In this document: piece after piece, positions 18,759 through 28,894 of the stretch
Layout: each line of letters starts with the position of its first letter
How positions within the stretch are numbered: position 1 is the stretch's first letter
Assembly: GCF_003751305.1 (NCBI RefSeq)
Contig: NZ_RJKV01000004.1
Span: forward strand, 1 to 64,000
Source: Stenotrophomonas rhizophila
GTDB taxonomy: Bacteria; Pseudomonadota; Gammaproteobacteria; Xanthomonadales; Xanthomonadaceae
Direction: 5' to 3'
DNA length: 64,000 nt
Notes under the pieces: model-generated
What the model was told of the DNA's origin: nothing
Database searches by the model: none
Seen by the model: the letters and a program-made list of their open reading frames with translations, nothing else
Position numbers and translations under genes: made by a program

Positions 18759-20813
18759 GTGAGCACGATCAAGGCCAGGCTGCGCCAAGCGGTCTTCGTC
18801 GCGCTGCGCGCCGGATTCCGGGTACTGCCGCTGTCCGATGGTCAGCGTGATCGGCTTCGCGCACGCTTCCTGCACGACCACGGCGACTGGGTCCCGCCAC
18901 CGCCCCGCGGCCGCATCGCCGCTGCGGCCGCTACCGCCCATCGTCCGCTGCAGCGCGCCGATGAGGCTGCGATCGGCCACGTCCCGCATCGGGTGGAGGC
19001 CTTGCCCGCGCAGCTGCCCGCCACACTCGTGGCGTTCTACCTGCCGCAGTTCCATCCGTTCGCCGAAAACGATGCGTGGTGGGGCAAGGGCTTCACCGAA
19101 TGGCGCAATGTCACCCGCGCCCTGCCCCAGTTCGAGGGCCACCTCCAGCCGCGCCTGCCTGCTGACCTGGGGTTCTATGATCTGCGCAACCCGCAGATCA
19201 TGCGCGACCAGGCGCAGCTGGCCAGCGAATACGGCATCGGCGCGTTCTGCTTCTACTACTACTGGTTCAGCGGCACCACGTTGATGGAAGACCCGCTGCG
19301 CCAGTGGCTGGCCGATGACAGCATCGACCTGCCGTTCTGCCTGTGCTGGGCCAACGAGAACTGGGCCCGGCGCTGGGACGGCCGCGACGAAGACATCCTG
19401 ATCGGGCAGCAGCACAGCGCCGAAGATGACCTGGCCTTCATCGCCCACGTCGCCGACTACCTCCGTGACCGCCGTGCATTGAAGGTCGACGGTAAGCCCA
19501 TGCTGCTGGTCTATCGTCCGCACCTGCTACCCGATGCACGCGCCACCGCCCAGCGCTGGCGCCAGTGGTGCCTGGACAACGGCATCGGTGAGATCCACCT
19601 GGCGTATGTACAGGGCTTTGAACGCCCCGATCCGCGCGACATCGGATTCGACGCGGCTGTCGAGTTCCCGCCGAACATGAGCAACCCGCGCTCGCTCACC
19701 GCCGACCAGTATCTGATCAACCCGGATTTTGAAGGTGATGTGCGCGACTGGCGCGAGCTGGCCGCAGAGATCGCCGCGCGTCCGCTGCCGCCCTACACGC
19801 TTTACCCCGGGGTCAATCCGGGCTGGGATAACGAAGCGCGCCGCTCCGGCAAAGGGCGCGTCTATCTGCATGCCTCACCGCGCGGTTATGGCGACTGGTT
19901 GTCTGCGACGATCCACCGGCGCTTGGCACCGGTGCCGGCCAACCAGCGGCTGGTCTTCATCAATGCCTGGAACGAATGGGCCGAGGGTGCGGTGCTGGAG
20001 CCGGATGCGCGGTTGGGGCATGCGTATCTGCAAGCGACGCGGGATGCGCTGAATGTGCCGACGGTGGAAAACGTCACCGCGCGCCCGTGCGTGGTGATTC
20101 ATGCGTGGCACATGCCAGAGTTCGCGGCATTGCTGGAGCAGCTCAAAGTAAGCGAGTTGGACTGCCGCATCGTCATCACCACCTCGCCCGAGCATCGGGC
20201 ATCGGTGGAGGCGTCATTGCGGGAAGCGGCTCTTCCCGGCGAGGTAATGGTGTACCCCAACCATGGTCGCGACATTCTGCCGTTCCTGCAGGTTGCTGAC
20301 CTGTTGCTTGGGCAGGGAGAAGACGTGGTGCTGAAGCTGCACACCAAGCGCTCCACCCACATGACCAATGGTGCGCAGTGGCGCGATGAGATGCTGAAGC
20401 AGCTGTTGATGGATGACCATGCCAGAGAAGCCGTCGCCGCCTTCAAGCACGATCCGCAGCTCGGCCTGCTGGCGCCTCAGGGCCACCTTCTATCGGTAAG
20501 CGAGTACGTGGGCGCCAACGCCCCCGCGCTGGCGCACCTGCGAGCCCGCCTGGGCCTATCGGTGGATCCGAACGATGCGCAGTTCAGCGCAGGCAGCATG
20601 TTCTGGGTGCGGCTGGCGGCACTGCGTCCACTCTTGGACGCGCACTTGTATCGCAGCGCGTTCGAGGTAGAGCAAGGGCAGATCGACGGGACCATGGCGC
20701 ACGCAATTGAGCGGGTGCTGGGCGCGGTCTGCGCGCAGAATGGATTCCGTTTGGACAACCTTGGCACCGGCTCATCGGACGCGAGCAGCTACGCCTACGC
20801 CAAGCGCAACTGA
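18759..20813 (+). CDS. Two-domain polysaccharide protein: GH99-like (WbsX) plus rhamnan-synthesis RgpF-like domain
   Basis: A 684-residue cytosolic-looking protein with no signal peptide. Residues about 90-430 match the GH99-like/WbsX domain found in O-antigen clusters (FYLPQFHPFAENDAWWGKGFTEW, then FCLCWANENWARRWDG and FINAWNEWAEGAVLEPD). Residues about 444-665 match the RgpF (rhamnan synthesis F) family, including YPNHGRDILPFL and LKLHTKRSTHM. Such fusions occur in rhamnose-polymer loci; whether the protein synthesises or trims glycan is not settled. GTG 18759 is preferred because GAGGTC lies seven bases upstream; ATG 18684 is an alternative. It ends in a shared terminator hairpin. Confidence 0.8.
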   Translation: MSTIKARLRQAVFVALRAGFRVLPLSDGQRDRLRARFLHDHGDWVPPPPRGRIAAAAATAHRPLQRADEAAIGHVPHRVEALPAQLPATLVAFYLPQFHPFAENDAWWGKGFTEWRNVTRALPQFEGHLQPRLPADLGFYDLRNPQIMRDQAQLASEYGIGAFCFYYYWFSGTTLMEDPLRQWLADDSIDLPFCLCWANENWARRWDGRDEDILIGQQHSAEDDLAFIAHVADYLRDRRALKVDGKPMLLVYRPHLLPDARATAQRWRQWCLDNGIGEIHLAYVQGFERPDPRDIGFDAAVEFPPNMSNPRSLTADQYLINPDFEGDVRDWRELAAEIAARPLPPYTLYPGVNPGWDNEARRSGKGRVYLHASPRGYGDWLSATIHRRLAPVPANQRLVFINAWNEWAEGAVLEPDARLGHAYLQATRDALNVPTVENVTARPCVVIHAWHMPEFAALLEQLKVSELDCRIVITTSPEHRASVEASLREAALPGEVMVYPNHGRDILPFLQVADLLLGQGEDVVLKLHTKRSTHMTNGAQWRDEMLKQLLMDDHAREAVAAFKHDPQLGLLAPQGHLLSVSEYVGANAPALAHLRARLGLSVDPNDAQFSAGSMFWVRLAALRPLLDAHLYRSAFEVEQGQIDGTMAHAIERVLGAVCAQNGFRLDNLGTGSSDASSYAYAKRN

Positions 20814-20816
20814 CCA

Positions 20817-20843
20817 GACCGCCCCGGGAATTCCGGGGCGGTC
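20817..20843. terminator. Hairpin between the convergent GH99/RgpF-like and CoA-transferase genes
   Basis: Inverted repeat GACCGCCCCGG/CCGGGGCGGTC with a five-base loop, centred in the 36-base gap between two converging genes. There is no clear T run, so termination is inferred from strength and position. Confidence 0.65.
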
Positions 20844-20849
20844 CGACCA

Positions 20850-21482
20850 TCAACCTGCGACGAACGTCACGCCGGTTTTTTCCTTCAACTCCTCGATGCC
20901 CACGCCCGGGGCCGCCTCGACCAGGACCAATCCCTTGTCGGTGACATCGAACACGGCCAGCTCGGTGATGATGCGATCGACCACGCCCACACCGGTCAGC
21001 GGCAGCGTGCACTCGGGCAGAATCTTGTGCTCGCCGCTCTTGGCGGTGTGCTCCATCAGTACCACCACGCGCTGCACGCCGGCGACCAGATCCATCGCCC
21101 CACCCATGCCCTTGACCATCTTGCCGGGCACCATCCAGTTGGCCAGGTCGCCTTTGTCGGTCACCTGCATCGCGCCGAGGATGGCCAGGTTGATGTGGCC
21201 GCCGCGGATCATCGCGAAGCTGTCGTGGCTGCCGAAGTAGCTGGCACCCGCACGCGCGGTCACCGTCTGCTTGCCAGCATTGATCAGGTCTGCGTCGACC
21301 TCTGCCTCGGTCGGGAACGGGCCGATGCCGAGCAGGCCATTTTCGGACTGCAGCCAGACATCCACACCGTCGGGAATGTGGTTGGCGACCAAGGTCGGCA
21401 GGCCGATACCCAGGTTCACGTAAGCGCCGTCGGTCAGTTCGCGCGCGGCGCGTTGTGCCATTTCATCGCGGGTCCAGCCCAT
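20850..21482 (-). CDS. scoB: 3-oxoacid CoA-transferase subunit B (LpsJ-type)
   Basis: Beta subunit of a succinyl-CoA:3-ketoacid type CoA transferase. The 210-residue product has the active-site glutamate E47 in the SENGLLG motif, which forms the glutamyl-CoA thioester, and the family block [23 protein letters not shown] 21482 is one base from the scoA stop, so the two are one operon. Equivalent genes beside the xan genes are named lpsI/lpsJ in Xanthomonas because of their place in the LPS region, although the biochemical role is ketone-body metabolism. Confidence 0.93.
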   Translation of the reverse strand: MGWTRDEMAQRAARELTDGAYVNLGIGLPTLVANHIPDGVDVWLQSENGLLGIGPFPTEAEVDADLINAGKQTVTARAGASYFGSHDSFAMIRGGHINLAILGAMQVTDKGDLANWMVPGKMVKGMGGAMDLVAGVQRVVVLMEHTAKSGEHKILPECTLPLTGVGVVDRIITELAVFDVTDKGLVLVEAAPGVGIEELKEKTGVTFVAG

Positions 21483-21483
21483 C

Positions 21484-22218
21484 TCAGTTCGCCTCCTGGC
21501 GCACGGTTCGCTGTTCGATACGCTTCTCGGGATGCGGGTTGTGCACGATGCGGTGCACATAGATGCCCGGCAGATGCACCTGATCTGGATCGATGCTGCC
21601 CACCGGCACCACCTCTTCCACTTCCACGATGCACAGCTTGCCGGCCATCGCACACGCCGGGTTGAAGTTGCGCGCGGTCTTGCGGAATACCAGATTGCCG
21701 GCCTCGTCGGCCTTCCAGGCCTTGACCAGTGCAATGTCCGCGCGCAGCGCGGTCTCCATCACATAGTGCTTGCCGTCGAACTCGCGGGTTTCCTTGCCCT
21801 CGGCGACCACCGTGCCGTAGCCGGTCGCAGTGAAAAATGCCGGGATGCCGGCGCCGCCGGCACGCAGCCGCTCGGCCAGGGTGCCCTGCGGGTTGAACTC
21901 CAGTTCGAGCTCACCGGCCAGGTACTGGCGTTCGAATTCCTTGTTCTCGCCCACGTAGGACGAGATCATTTTCCGGATCTGGCGGGTGGTCAGCAGCTGG
22001 CCGAGGCCAAAGCCATCGACGCCCGCATTGTTGGAGATCACGGTCAGATCCTTGGCACCGGTATCGCGCAGCGCGGCGATCAGTGCCTCGGGGATACCGC
22101 ACAGGCCGAACCCGCCGACCGCCAGGGTCTGACCATCGGCGACAGCGCCCTGCAGCGCCTCGGCCGCACTGGCGTATTGCTTTCCGCGCCGCTTGGCGTT
22201 GTCTGGGGACTTGCTCAT
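21484..22218 (-). CDS. scoA: 3-oxoacid CoA-transferase subunit A (LpsI-type)
   Basis: Alpha subunit of the CoA transferase; 244 residues. The glycine-rich CoA-binding segment [14 protein letters not shown] lies at about residues 34-47, followed by [14 protein letters not shown], both typical of subunit A. The C terminus ends in [12 protein letters not shown], a conserved family ending. It is transcribed first and followed one base later by scoB. It diverges from xanA with a 159-base gap. Confidence 0.93.
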   Translation of the reverse strand: MSKSPDNAKRRGKQYASAAEALQGAVADGQTLAVGGFGLCGIPEALIAALRDTGAKDLTVISNNAGVDGFGLGQLLTTRQIRKMISSYVGENKEFERQYLAGELELEFNPQGTLAERLRAGGAGIPAFFTATGYGTVVAEGKETREFDGKHYVMETALRADIALVKAWKADEAGNLVFRKTARNFNPACAMAGKLCIVEVEEVVPVGSIDPDQVHLPGIYVHRIVHNPHPEKRIEQRTVRQEAN

Positions 22219-22377
22219 CTACGCCCTCACCTCGTTGATGTAAGCAGGCATTGTAGCCATTGCTCAGGGCGTTCCCGGGCACTGATGACCAGAGGTCCAC
22301 GATCACCTCACTGAAAACGATTCCCATACATGGGTACGGCTACACTAATAATCTGACTGTCAGAAGGACTGGAATAG

Positions 22378-23727
22378 ATGACGCTCCCCGCATTCAAGGC
22401 ATACGACATCCGCGGCCGCGTGCCGGATGAACTGAACGAAGACCTGGCCCGCCGTATCGGCGTGGCGCTGGATGCCCAGCTCTCCCCAGGCACCGTGGTG
22501 GTCGGCCATGACATCCGCCTGACCAGCCAGGCCCTGCAGGACGCCCTGGCTGCTGGCCTTCGCGGCGCCGGCCGTGAGGTGCTCGATATCGGGCTGTGCG
22601 GGACGGAGGAGGTCTACTTCCAGGTGGATCACCTGAAGGCCGCCGGGGGCGTGATGGTCACCGCCAGCCACAATCCGATGGATTACAACGGGATGAAGCT
22701 GGTCAAGGAGCAGGCTCGCCCGATCAGCTCCGATACCGGCCTGTTCGCCATCTCCGACGCGGTCGAAGCCGACCAGGCGCCCGCCGCCCCGCCGCGTGCC
22801 GGCTTGCAGTCGCATCCGGACAAGAGCGCCTACATCGCGCATCTGCTGAGCTACATCGAGCCCAAGGCCCTCAAGCCGCTGAAGCTGGTGGTCAACGCCG
22901 GCAATGGCGGCGCCGGTACGATCGTGGATCTGCTCGCCCCGCACCTGCCGCTGGAGTTCATCCGCATCTGCCATGAGCCCGATGGCAGCTTCCCGAACGG
23001 CATTCCCAACCCGCTGCTGCCGGAAAACCGCGAGCTCACCGCGCAGGCCGTGCGCGAGCACGGCGCGGACTTCGGTATCGCCTGGGATGGCGATTTCGAC
23101 CGCTGCTTCTTCTTTGACCATAACGGCCGCTTCATCGAAGGCTATTACCTGGTCGGCCTGCTCGCCCAGGCGATCCTGGCACGCCAGCCCGGCGGCAAGA
23201 TCGTGCACGACCCGCGCCTGACCTGGAACACGGTGGAGATGGTCGAGGAAGCCGGTGGCCAGCCGGTGCTGTGCAAGAGCGGCCACGCCTTCATCAAGGA
23301 GAAGATGCGCTCGGAAAACGCCGTCTACGGTGGCGAGATGAGTGCGCACCATTATTTCCGCGAATTCGCCTACGCCGATTCCGGCATGATTCCGTGGCTG
23401 CTCATTGCGGCGCTGGTATCCGAGTCCGGCCGTTCGCTGGCCGATCTGGTCGAGGCGCGCATGCAGAAATTCCCGTGCAGCGGCGAGATCAACTTCAAGG
23501 TCACCGACGCCAAGCGTTCCGTCGCCCGCGTGATGGAGCACTTTGCCGCGCAGTCGCCCTCGCTGGATCACACCGATGGCATCAGTGCCGATTTTGGCGA
23601 CTGGCGTTTCAACCTGCGCAGCTCCAACACCGAGCCGCTGCTCCGTTTGAATGTTGAGACCCGGGGCGACGCAGCACTGCTGCGGGCACGCACTGATGAA
23701 CTCTCCCAGTTGATCAAGGACGCTTGA
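22378..23727 (+). CDS. xanA: Phosphomannomutase/phosphoglucomutase XanA
   Basis: Interconverts hexose 6- and 1-phosphates (mannose and glucose), feeding GDP-mannose, UDP-glucose and dTDP-rhamnose for LPS and exopolysaccharide. The 449-residue enzyme has the phosphoserine loop TASHNP with S97, the metal-binding loop DGDFDR near residue 238, the sugar-binding GEMSAHHYFRE loop, and the phosphate-binding RSSNTEP near the C terminus. All four active-site loops of the alpha-D-phosphohexomutase family are intact. It sits 15 bases before xanB, the usual xanthomonad pair. Confidence 0.96.
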   Translation: MTLPAFKAYDIRGRVPDELNEDLARRIGVALDAQLSPGTVVVGHDIRLTSQALQDALAAGLRGAGREVLDIGLCGTEEVYFQVDHLKAAGGVMVTASHNPMDYNGMKLVKEQARPISSDTGLFAISDAVEADQAPAAPPRAGLQSHPDKSAYIAHLLSYIEPKALKPLKLVVNAGNGGAGTIVDLLAPHLPLEFIRICHEPDGSFPNGIPNPLLPENRELTAQAVREHGADFGIAWDGDFDRCFFFDHNGRFIEGYYLVGLLAQAILARQPGGKIVHDPRLTWNTVEMVEEAGGQPVLCKSGHAFIKEKMRSENAVYGGEMSAHHYFREFAYADSGMIPWLLIAALVSESGRSLADLVEARMQKFPCSGEINFKVTDAKRSVARVMEHFAAQSPSLDHTDGISADFGDWRFNLRSSNTEPLLRLNVETRGDAALLRARTDELSQLIKDA

Positions 23728-23742
23728 GGCGAGCCCTTCACC

Positions 23743-25146
23743 ATGCAGACCCTTCTTCCCGTCATCCTTTCTGGTGGCTCCGGCACCCGCCTGTGGCCGC
23801 TGTCGCGCGAGTCCTACCCCAAGCAGTTCCTGGCCCTGGCCGGCGAACAGACCATGCTGCAGGCCACGTGGGAGCGCGTTGCGCCGATCGCCGGCCGTGC
23901 GCCGCTGATTGTCGCCAACGAGGAACATCGCTTCGTCGCCGCCGAGCAGCTGCAGCAGCTTGGCGTGGAACCGCAGGCGATCCTGCTGGAGCCGGTCGGT
24001 CGCAACACCGCACCGGCGATCGCGGTGGCGGCACTGGAAGCCACCCGGGATGGCGATGATGCACTGCTGCTGGTGCTGCCCTCGGATCACGTGATCGCAG
24101 ATGAGGATGCGTTCCGCGCCGCTGTGCTGCGCGCGGTACCGGCCGCGGAGTCCGGCAAGCTGGTGACCTTCGGTATCGTGCCGACCGGCCCGGAAACCGG
24201 CTACGGCTACATCAAGGCGGCCTCCGGCGGCGATGTCCGCGCCGTGGACCGGTTTGTCGAGAAACCCGATGCGGAGACCGCGAGCGCTTACGTGCAGTCG
24301 GGTGAGTACTTCTGGAACAGCGGCATGTTCCTGTTCAAGGCCTCCCGCTTCCTGGCCGAGTTGGAGAAATTCCATCCCGCCATGCTCGCTGGCAGCCGAA
24401 CGGCATGGCAGCAGGCACGTCGCGACAGCGACTTCACCCGTCTGGACAAAGAAGCCTTCGCTGCGGTGCCATCGGACTCGATCGACTACGCGGTGATGGA
24501 AAAGACTGCGGACGCCGTGGTCGTGCCACTGGACGCAGGGTGGAACGACGTAGGTTCGTGGACGGCACTGCGCGACGTGTCCGAGCAGGACGGGGATGGC
24601 AACGCGCACCACGGCGACGTCATCGCGATCGACTGCCGCAACACCTTTGCCTACGGCGAGCGGCTGATCGCACTGGTCGGGCTGGATGACGTGATCGTGG
24701 TGGAAACCGACGATGCCGTCATGGTCGGCAAGAGCGACCGTATGCAGGAAATCAAGCAGGTCGTCGCACGGATCAAGGCCGATGGCCGTCCCGAAGCGAC
24801 CTGGCACCGCAAGGTATACCGCCCTTGGGGTGCGTATGATTCAATCGACAACGGGGCCCGCTTCCAGGTCAAGCGCATTACGGTCAAGCCGGGCGCGACG
24901 CTGAGCCTGCAGATGCACCACCACCGCGCCGAGCACTGGATCGTGGTCAGTGGTACGGCTGAGGTCACGCGCGGTGACGAGGTACTGCTGCTCACCGAGA
25001 ACCAGAGCACCTACATCCCGCTGGGCGTGACCCATCGCCTGAAGAACCCGGGCAAGCTGCCGCTGGAGCTGATCGAAGTACAGTCGGGCAGTTATCTGGG
25101 CGAGGACGATATCGTGCGGTTTGAGGATACGTACGGTCGGAGCTGA
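23743..25146 (+). CDS. xanB: Mannose-1-phosphate guanylyltransferase/mannose-6-phosphate isomerase XanB
   Basis: Bifunctional type II enzyme: the C-terminal domain makes mannose 6-phosphate from fructose 6-phosphate and the N-terminal domain makes GDP-mannose. The 467 residues include the nucleotidyltransferase signature [20 protein letters not shown] at about 8-27 and the cupin-type isomerase signature RPWGAYDSI...[18 protein letters not shown] from residue 360. GDP-mannose supplies D-mannose or D-rhamnose residues of O antigen. It follows xanA in an operon and ends at a strong terminator. Confidence 0.96.
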   Translation: MQTLLPVILSGGSGTRLWPLSRESYPKQFLALAGEQTMLQATWERVAPIAGRAPLIVANEEHRFVAAEQLQQLGVEPQAILLEPVGRNTAPAIAVAALEATRDGDDALLLVLPSDHVIADEDAFRAAVLRAVPAAESGKLVTFGIVPTGPETGYGYIKAASGGDVRAVDRFVEKPDAETASAYVQSGEYFWNSGMFLFKASRFLAELEKFHPAMLAGSRTAWQQARRDSDFTRLDKEAFAAVPSDSIDYAVMEKTADAVVVPLDAGWNDVGSWTALRDVSEQDGDGNAHHGDVIAIDCRNTFAYGERLIALVGLDDVIVVETDDAVMVGKSDRMQEIKQVVARIKADGRPEATWHRKVYRPWGAYDSIDNGARFQVKRITVKPGATLSLQMHHHRAEHWIVVSGTAEVTRGDEVLLLTENQSTYIPLGVTHRLKNPGKLPLELIEVQSGSYLGEDDIVRFEDTYGRS

Positions 25147-25168
25147 TCAATCAGGTCATCAGCAAAGA

Positions 25169-25197
25169 AGAAACCCGGCCAAGGCCGGGTTTCTTTT
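25169..25197. terminator. Bidirectional terminator between xanB and rmlD
   Basis: AACCCGGCC/GGCCGGGTT perfect arms with a two-base loop, an A-rich flank on the left and TTCTTTT on the right, between two converging operons. Confidence 0.9.
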
Positions 25198-25219
25198 ATC
25201 GCGGACGAATCGGTCTTAC

Positions 25220-26110
25220 TTACATCTCTGCGATGACCCGCTTCAACCCATCCTGCCACGCTGGCAGAACGATGCCGAAGTCCTTCTCCAACTTGGCAAC
25301 GTCCAGGTGAGAGTAGGCGGGACGCTTGGCTGGCGTCGGGTACTCGGCGGTCGTGATCGCTTCCACTGTCGGAGCGCGTGCAAGCACGCCTGCCGGAACC
25401 GCCTCGGCAAAGATTGCCTCGGCGAAGCCATGCCAGCTGGTTTCACCATTGGCGGTCAAGTGCCAGGTACCTGACAGCCCGCCGTCGTGCTGCAGCGCCC
25501 GTGCAGTCACATCGGCAATCAATGACGCTGGTGTGGGCGTGCCGACCTGGTCGGCAACTACGCGGAGCACATCGCGGTTCGCGCCCACCCGAAGCATGGT
25601 GCGCAGGAAATTGGCGCTGTGCGATGCATACACCCAGGCTGTTCGGAAGATCAGGTGCCGACCACCCGCGGCTCGGATGGCCTCTTCGCCGGCAAGTTTG
25701 CTCGCGCCGTATACGCCTAGCGGAGCAGTGGCGTCACTTTCCCGATACGGACGCGAACCCTGTCCATCAAAGACATAATCGGTGGAGTAATGCACCATCG
25801 GTACCCCATGCTTGGCACACCAGCGTGCCAACACGCCGGGGGACTCATCGTTGGCACGCCAAGCAGCGTCACGGTCTTCTTCAGCGCGATCCACAGCCGT
25901 ATACGCGGCTGCATTAACCACCACCGCAGGCTGTACGCGGTCAAGTAGAGTGACCAGCGAGGCGGGCTGATCAAAGTCGGCCACCTCGCACGCACTGCCA
26001 TCCGGCAGCACGCCGCTGCGGGTGGTCGCCACGATCGTGCCCAGCGGGGCCAATGCGCGCTGCAGTTCCTGGCCGAGCTGGCCATTGGCACCGAGAAGCA
26101 GGATCGTCAC
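25220..26110 (-). CDS. rmlD: dTDP-4-dehydrorhamnose reductase RmlD
   Basis: Last step of dTDP-L-rhamnose synthesis. The 296-residue short-chain reductase has the NAD(P) motif GANGQLGQEL at about 7-16 and the catalytic YGASK (Y-x-x-x-K) in the middle. The start is the GTG at 26110, overlapping the rmlC stop as GTGA. It is the last gene of the operon rmlB-rmlA-rmlC-rmlD. Length and motifs are normal. Confidence 0.96.
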   Translation of the reverse strand: MTILLLGANGQLGQELQRALAPLGTIVATTRSGVLPDGSACEVADFDQPASLVTLLDRVQPAVVVNAAAYTAVDRAEEDRDAAWRANDESPGVLARWCAKHGVPMVHYSTDYVFDGQGSRPYRESDATAPLGVYGASKLAGEEAIRAAGGRHLIFRTAWVYASHSANFLRTMLRVGANRDVLRVVADQVGTPTPASLIADVTARALQHDGGLSGTWHLTANGETSWHGFAEAIFAEAVPAGVLARAPTVEAITTAEYPTPAKRPAYSHLDVAKLEKDFGIVLPAWQDGLKRVIAEM

Positions 26111-26664
26111 GGCTGGAAAACCGGCAGGCGGTCCTCGGCGATGTCCTTCAGGAACGGCGCGCTTTCGTCCTTACTCGAGAGCGTCGGTGCACTGATCGGC
26201 CAGTCGACCGCGATGTCGGCGTCGTTCCAGCGCACGCCGGCGTCGAAGTCCTTCAGGTATACCTCGGTGCAGAGGTAACTGAAAATCGCACGCTCGGACA
26301 GCACCGCAAAACCATGCGCGAAGCCTTCCGGAATCCAGAACTGCTTTTTGTTCTCCGCGCTCAGCACCACGGCCGCCCACTGCCCGAAGGTGGGCGAGCC
26401 GCGACGGATATCCACCGCCACGTCGTACACCTCGCCTTCAAGCACGCTGACCAGCTTGCCCTGCGGCCGCGGCCACTGGTAATGCAGGCCACGCAGCACG
26501 CCCTTTGCGGAACTCGAAACATTGCTCTGCACGAACTTCGTCGGCAGTCCATGTTCAGCAAAGCGGGCCGCGTTCCAGGTCTCGAAGAAGAAGCCACGCT
26601 CATCGCCGAACACCGCCGGCTCGATCACGACGCAACCAGGAAGCTTGGTCTCAATGATTTTCAC
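26107..26664 (-). CDS. rmlC: dTDP-4-dehydrorhamnose 3,5-epimerase RmlC
   Basis: Cupin-fold epimerase of the dTDP-L-rhamnose pathway; 185 residues. Family motifs are present: LRGLHYQ with the catalytic histidine, [25 protein letters not shown] with the partner aspartate, and [14 protein letters not shown]. Its ATG overlaps the rmlA stop (ATGA) and its stop overlaps the rmlD start (GTGA), so the three genes are translationally coupled. Confidence 0.97.
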   Translation of the reverse strand: MKIIETKLPGCVVIEPAVFGDERGFFFETWNAARFAEHGLPTKFVQSNVSSSAKGVLRGLHYQWPRPQGKLVSVLEGEVYDVAVDIRRGSPTFGQWAAVVLSAENKKQFWIPEGFAHGFAVLSERAIFSYLCTEVYLKDFDAGVRWNDADIAVDWPISAPTLSSKDESAPFLKDIAEDRLPVFQP

Positions 26665-27548
26665 GGTACAACTCCTCGCACAGCCAGCTTATGCAGATAT
26701 TGGCCGTAGCCGTTCTTGATCAACGGGGCAGCAAGCGCCTCCAGCTGTTCGGCATTGATCCACCCCTGGCCGAACGCGATTTCCTCCGGGCAGCAGACCT
26801 GCAAACCTTGGCGAGTCTGGATCGTCTCGATGAAGTTGGAGGCTTCCAACAGCGATTGGTGCGTACCGGTGTCCAGCCATGCATAACCACGGCCGAGCGG
26901 TTCCAGATGCAGCGCGCCCTCGTCCAGGTAACGCTGGTTGAGGTCGGTGATTTCCAGCTCACCACGCGGCGACGGCTTGAGTTCGGCCGCGTAGTCGCTG
27001 GCCTTGCCGTCATAGAAATACAGACCGGTCACTGCATAGTTGGAACGGGGTTCGGCAGGCTTCTCGACCAAGCCGATGACTTTGCCGTCCTTGTCGAACT
27101 CGGCCACGCCATAGCGCTCCGGGTCGTTGACCCAGTACCCGAACACCGTGGCGCCGCTCTCACGGGCATCGGCACGCTTGAGCACGTCGGTAAGGCCATG
27201 GCCATGAAACACGTTGTCGCCCAGGACCAGGCAACTCGGCTTTCCGTCCAGGAACTCGCGGCCAATCAGATAGGCCTGCGCCAGCCCGTCGGGGCTGGGC
27301 TGCGCGGCGTACTGGATATCCATGCCCCACTGCGAACCGTCACCCAGCAGCTGCTGGAACAAGGCCTGCTCGTGCGGCGTGTTGATGATGAGTACTTCCC
27401 GGATCCCTGCCAGCATCAGCACGCTGAGCGGGTAATAGATCATCGGCTTGTCGTACACGGGCAGCAGCTGCTTGCTGACGCCCTTGGTGATCGGATACAG
27501 GCGCGTACCCGAACCACCCGCGAGGATGATGCCCTTGCGTTGAGTCAT
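26661..27548 (-). CDS. rmlA: Glucose-1-phosphate thymidylyltransferase RmlA
   Basis: Makes dTDP-glucose from glucose 1-phosphate and dTTP. The 295-residue protein starts [20 protein letters not shown] with the nucleotide-binding loop, followed by [20 protein letters not shown]. These and the [11 protein letters not shown] segment are diagnostic. ATG 27548 is used, 31 bases after the rmlB stop. It overlaps rmlC by four bases. Confidence 0.97.
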   Translation of the reverse strand: MTQRKGIILAGGSGTRLYPITKGVSKQLLPVYDKPMIYYPLSVLMLAGIREVLIINTPHEQALFQQLLGDGSQWGMDIQYAAQPSPDGLAQAYLIGREFLDGKPSCLVLGDNVFHGHGLTDVLKRADARESGATVFGYWVNDPERYGVAEFDKDGKVIGLVEKPAEPRSNYAVTGLYFYDGKASDYAAELKPSPRGELEITDLNQRYLDEGALHLEPLGRGYAWLDTGTHQSLLEASNFIETIQTRQGLQVCCPEEIAFGQGWINAEQLEALAAPLIKNGYGQYLHKLAVRGVVP

Positions 27549-27579
27549 GCGGTTGTCCTCTGTCTGGTGATCACCGCCC

Positions 27580-28635
27580 TCAGGCGGTGGTGCCGATACG
27601 CTGCAGGCGGTAGCTGCCATCAAGCACGCCGTTGACCCACTCCTGGTTGTCCAGGTACCAGTCCACCGTGAAGCCGATGCCCTGCTCGAAGGTGTACTTC
27701 GGTTCCCAGCCCAGCTGATCCTTCAACTTGGAGGCGTCGATCGCGTAGCGACGGTCATGGCCAGGGCGGTCGGTCACATAAGTGATCTGACTGCTGCGCG
27801 GCTGGCCATCCTCACGCGGGCGACGGGCATCGAGCAGCGCGCAGATGGCGTGCACCACTTCAATGTTTTCTTTTTCGGAATTGCCGCCGACGTTGTAGGT
27901 CTCGCCGACCTGACCCTTGGCCAGCACGGTGCGGATCGCTTCGCAGTGGTCGCTCACGAACAACCAGTCGCGCACCTGCTTGCCATCGCCATAGACCGGC
28001 AGCGGCTCGCCGGCCAACGCCTTGGCGATCACCAGCGGGATCAGCTTCTCGGGGAAGTGGTACGGGCCGTAGTTGTTGGAGCAGTTGGTGGTCAGCACCG
28101 GCAGCCCGTAGGTGTGGTGGAACGCGCGCACCAGATGGTCGGAGGCCGCCTTGGACGCCGAGTACGGCGAGTTGGGCGCGTACGGCGTGGTCTCGCTGAA
28201 CTTGCCGGTCTCACCGAGGGTGCCGTACACCTCATCGGTGGACACGTGCAGGAAGCGGAACGCCTGACCCTTGTCGGCCGGCAGCACTTTCCAATAGTCG
28301 CGCACGGCTTCCAGAAGCGCCAAGGTGCCGACCACGTTGGTCTGGATGAACGCGCCGGGGCCGTCGATGGAGCGATCCACGTGGCTTTCCGCAGCAAAGT
28401 TCAGCACGGCATCCGGCTGGTGTTCGGCCAGCAGGCGGGAGACGAGGGCCTGGTCGCCGATGTCGCCCTCGACGAACACGTGGTTGGGATTGCCATCCAG
28501 CGAGGCCAGGGTCTTCAGATTGCCCGCGTAGGTCAGCGCATCCAGGTTGATGACCCGCACGCCCTTGGCGACTGCTTCGAGGACAAAGTTACCGCCAATG
28601 AATCCGGCTCCGCCGGTGACAAGCCATGTGGGCAC
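27580..28635 (-). CDS. rmlB: dTDP-glucose 4,6-dehydratase RmlB
   Basis: First committed step to dTDP-L-rhamnose. The 351-residue protein has the NAD motif [11 protein letters not shown] at about 6-16 and the catalytic YSASK motif. The start is the GTG at 28635, preceded by AGGAGA at good spacing; longer in-frame ATG starts would add 54 residues unlike the family. It leads the rmlBACD operon and diverges from etfB across a 259-base gap. Confidence 0.96.
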   Translation of the reverse strand: MPTWLVTGGAGFIGGNFVLEAVAKGVRVINLDALTYAGNLKTLASLDGNPNHVFVEGDIGDQALVSRLLAEHQPDAVLNFAAESHVDRSIDGPGAFIQTNVVGTLALLEAVRDYWKVLPADKGQAFRFLHVSTDEVYGTLGETGKFSETTPYAPNSPYSASKAASDHLVRAFHHTYGLPVLTTNCSNNYGPYHFPEKLIPLVIAKALAGEPLPVYGDGKQVRDWLFVSDHCEAIRTVLAKGQVGETYNVGGNSEKENIEVVHAICALLDARRPREDGQPRSSQITYVTDRPGHDRRYAIDASKLKDQLGWEPKYTFEQGIGFTVDWYLDNQEWVNGVLDGSYRLQRIGTTA

Positions 28636-28790
28636 TACCTGTTCTCCTGTTATATGTGCATGGGAGGCGCCAGCTGGCGTCCAATTCAGCGCCACAGGAT
28701 ACATTGCGGCCGCCTTCACGACTGCCTGCAACACGTGAACAAGACTGATTGCGTTACGTTCCGTGCGGCACTGCAGCATCACCATACGCA

Positions 28791-28820
28791 TTCGCATGGT
28801 CGCCTCCAGCCAGTTAGAAT
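28791..28820 (+). promoter_or_regulatory. Possible sigma-70 promoter of etfBA
   Basis: TTCGCA at 28791-28796 and TAGAAT at 28815-28820 are spaced by 18 bases (4/6 and 5/6 matches), 74 bases before the etfB start codon. A direct repeat GAACCGG (28838 and 28856 regions) follows in the leader. Confidence 0.4.
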
Positions 28821-28894
28821 CCGGGTCCCACCCCCGAACCGGTTGCTAGTCGAAGAACCGGACGTTCTCCCGTTATTGAAGGATCCAGCTCCAG

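Noticed and set aside
22360-24807. An 815-codon open frame antisense to xanA and xanB
   Set aside because: Shadow of two well-identified genes; composition is typical of antisense frames in GC-rich DNA.
27606-27613. GGCGGTAG, the core of an ops/JUMPstart element
   Set aside because: It lies inside the 3' coding end of rmlB on the strand opposite to that gene, far from any start of a plus-strand operon, so a chance match is likely.
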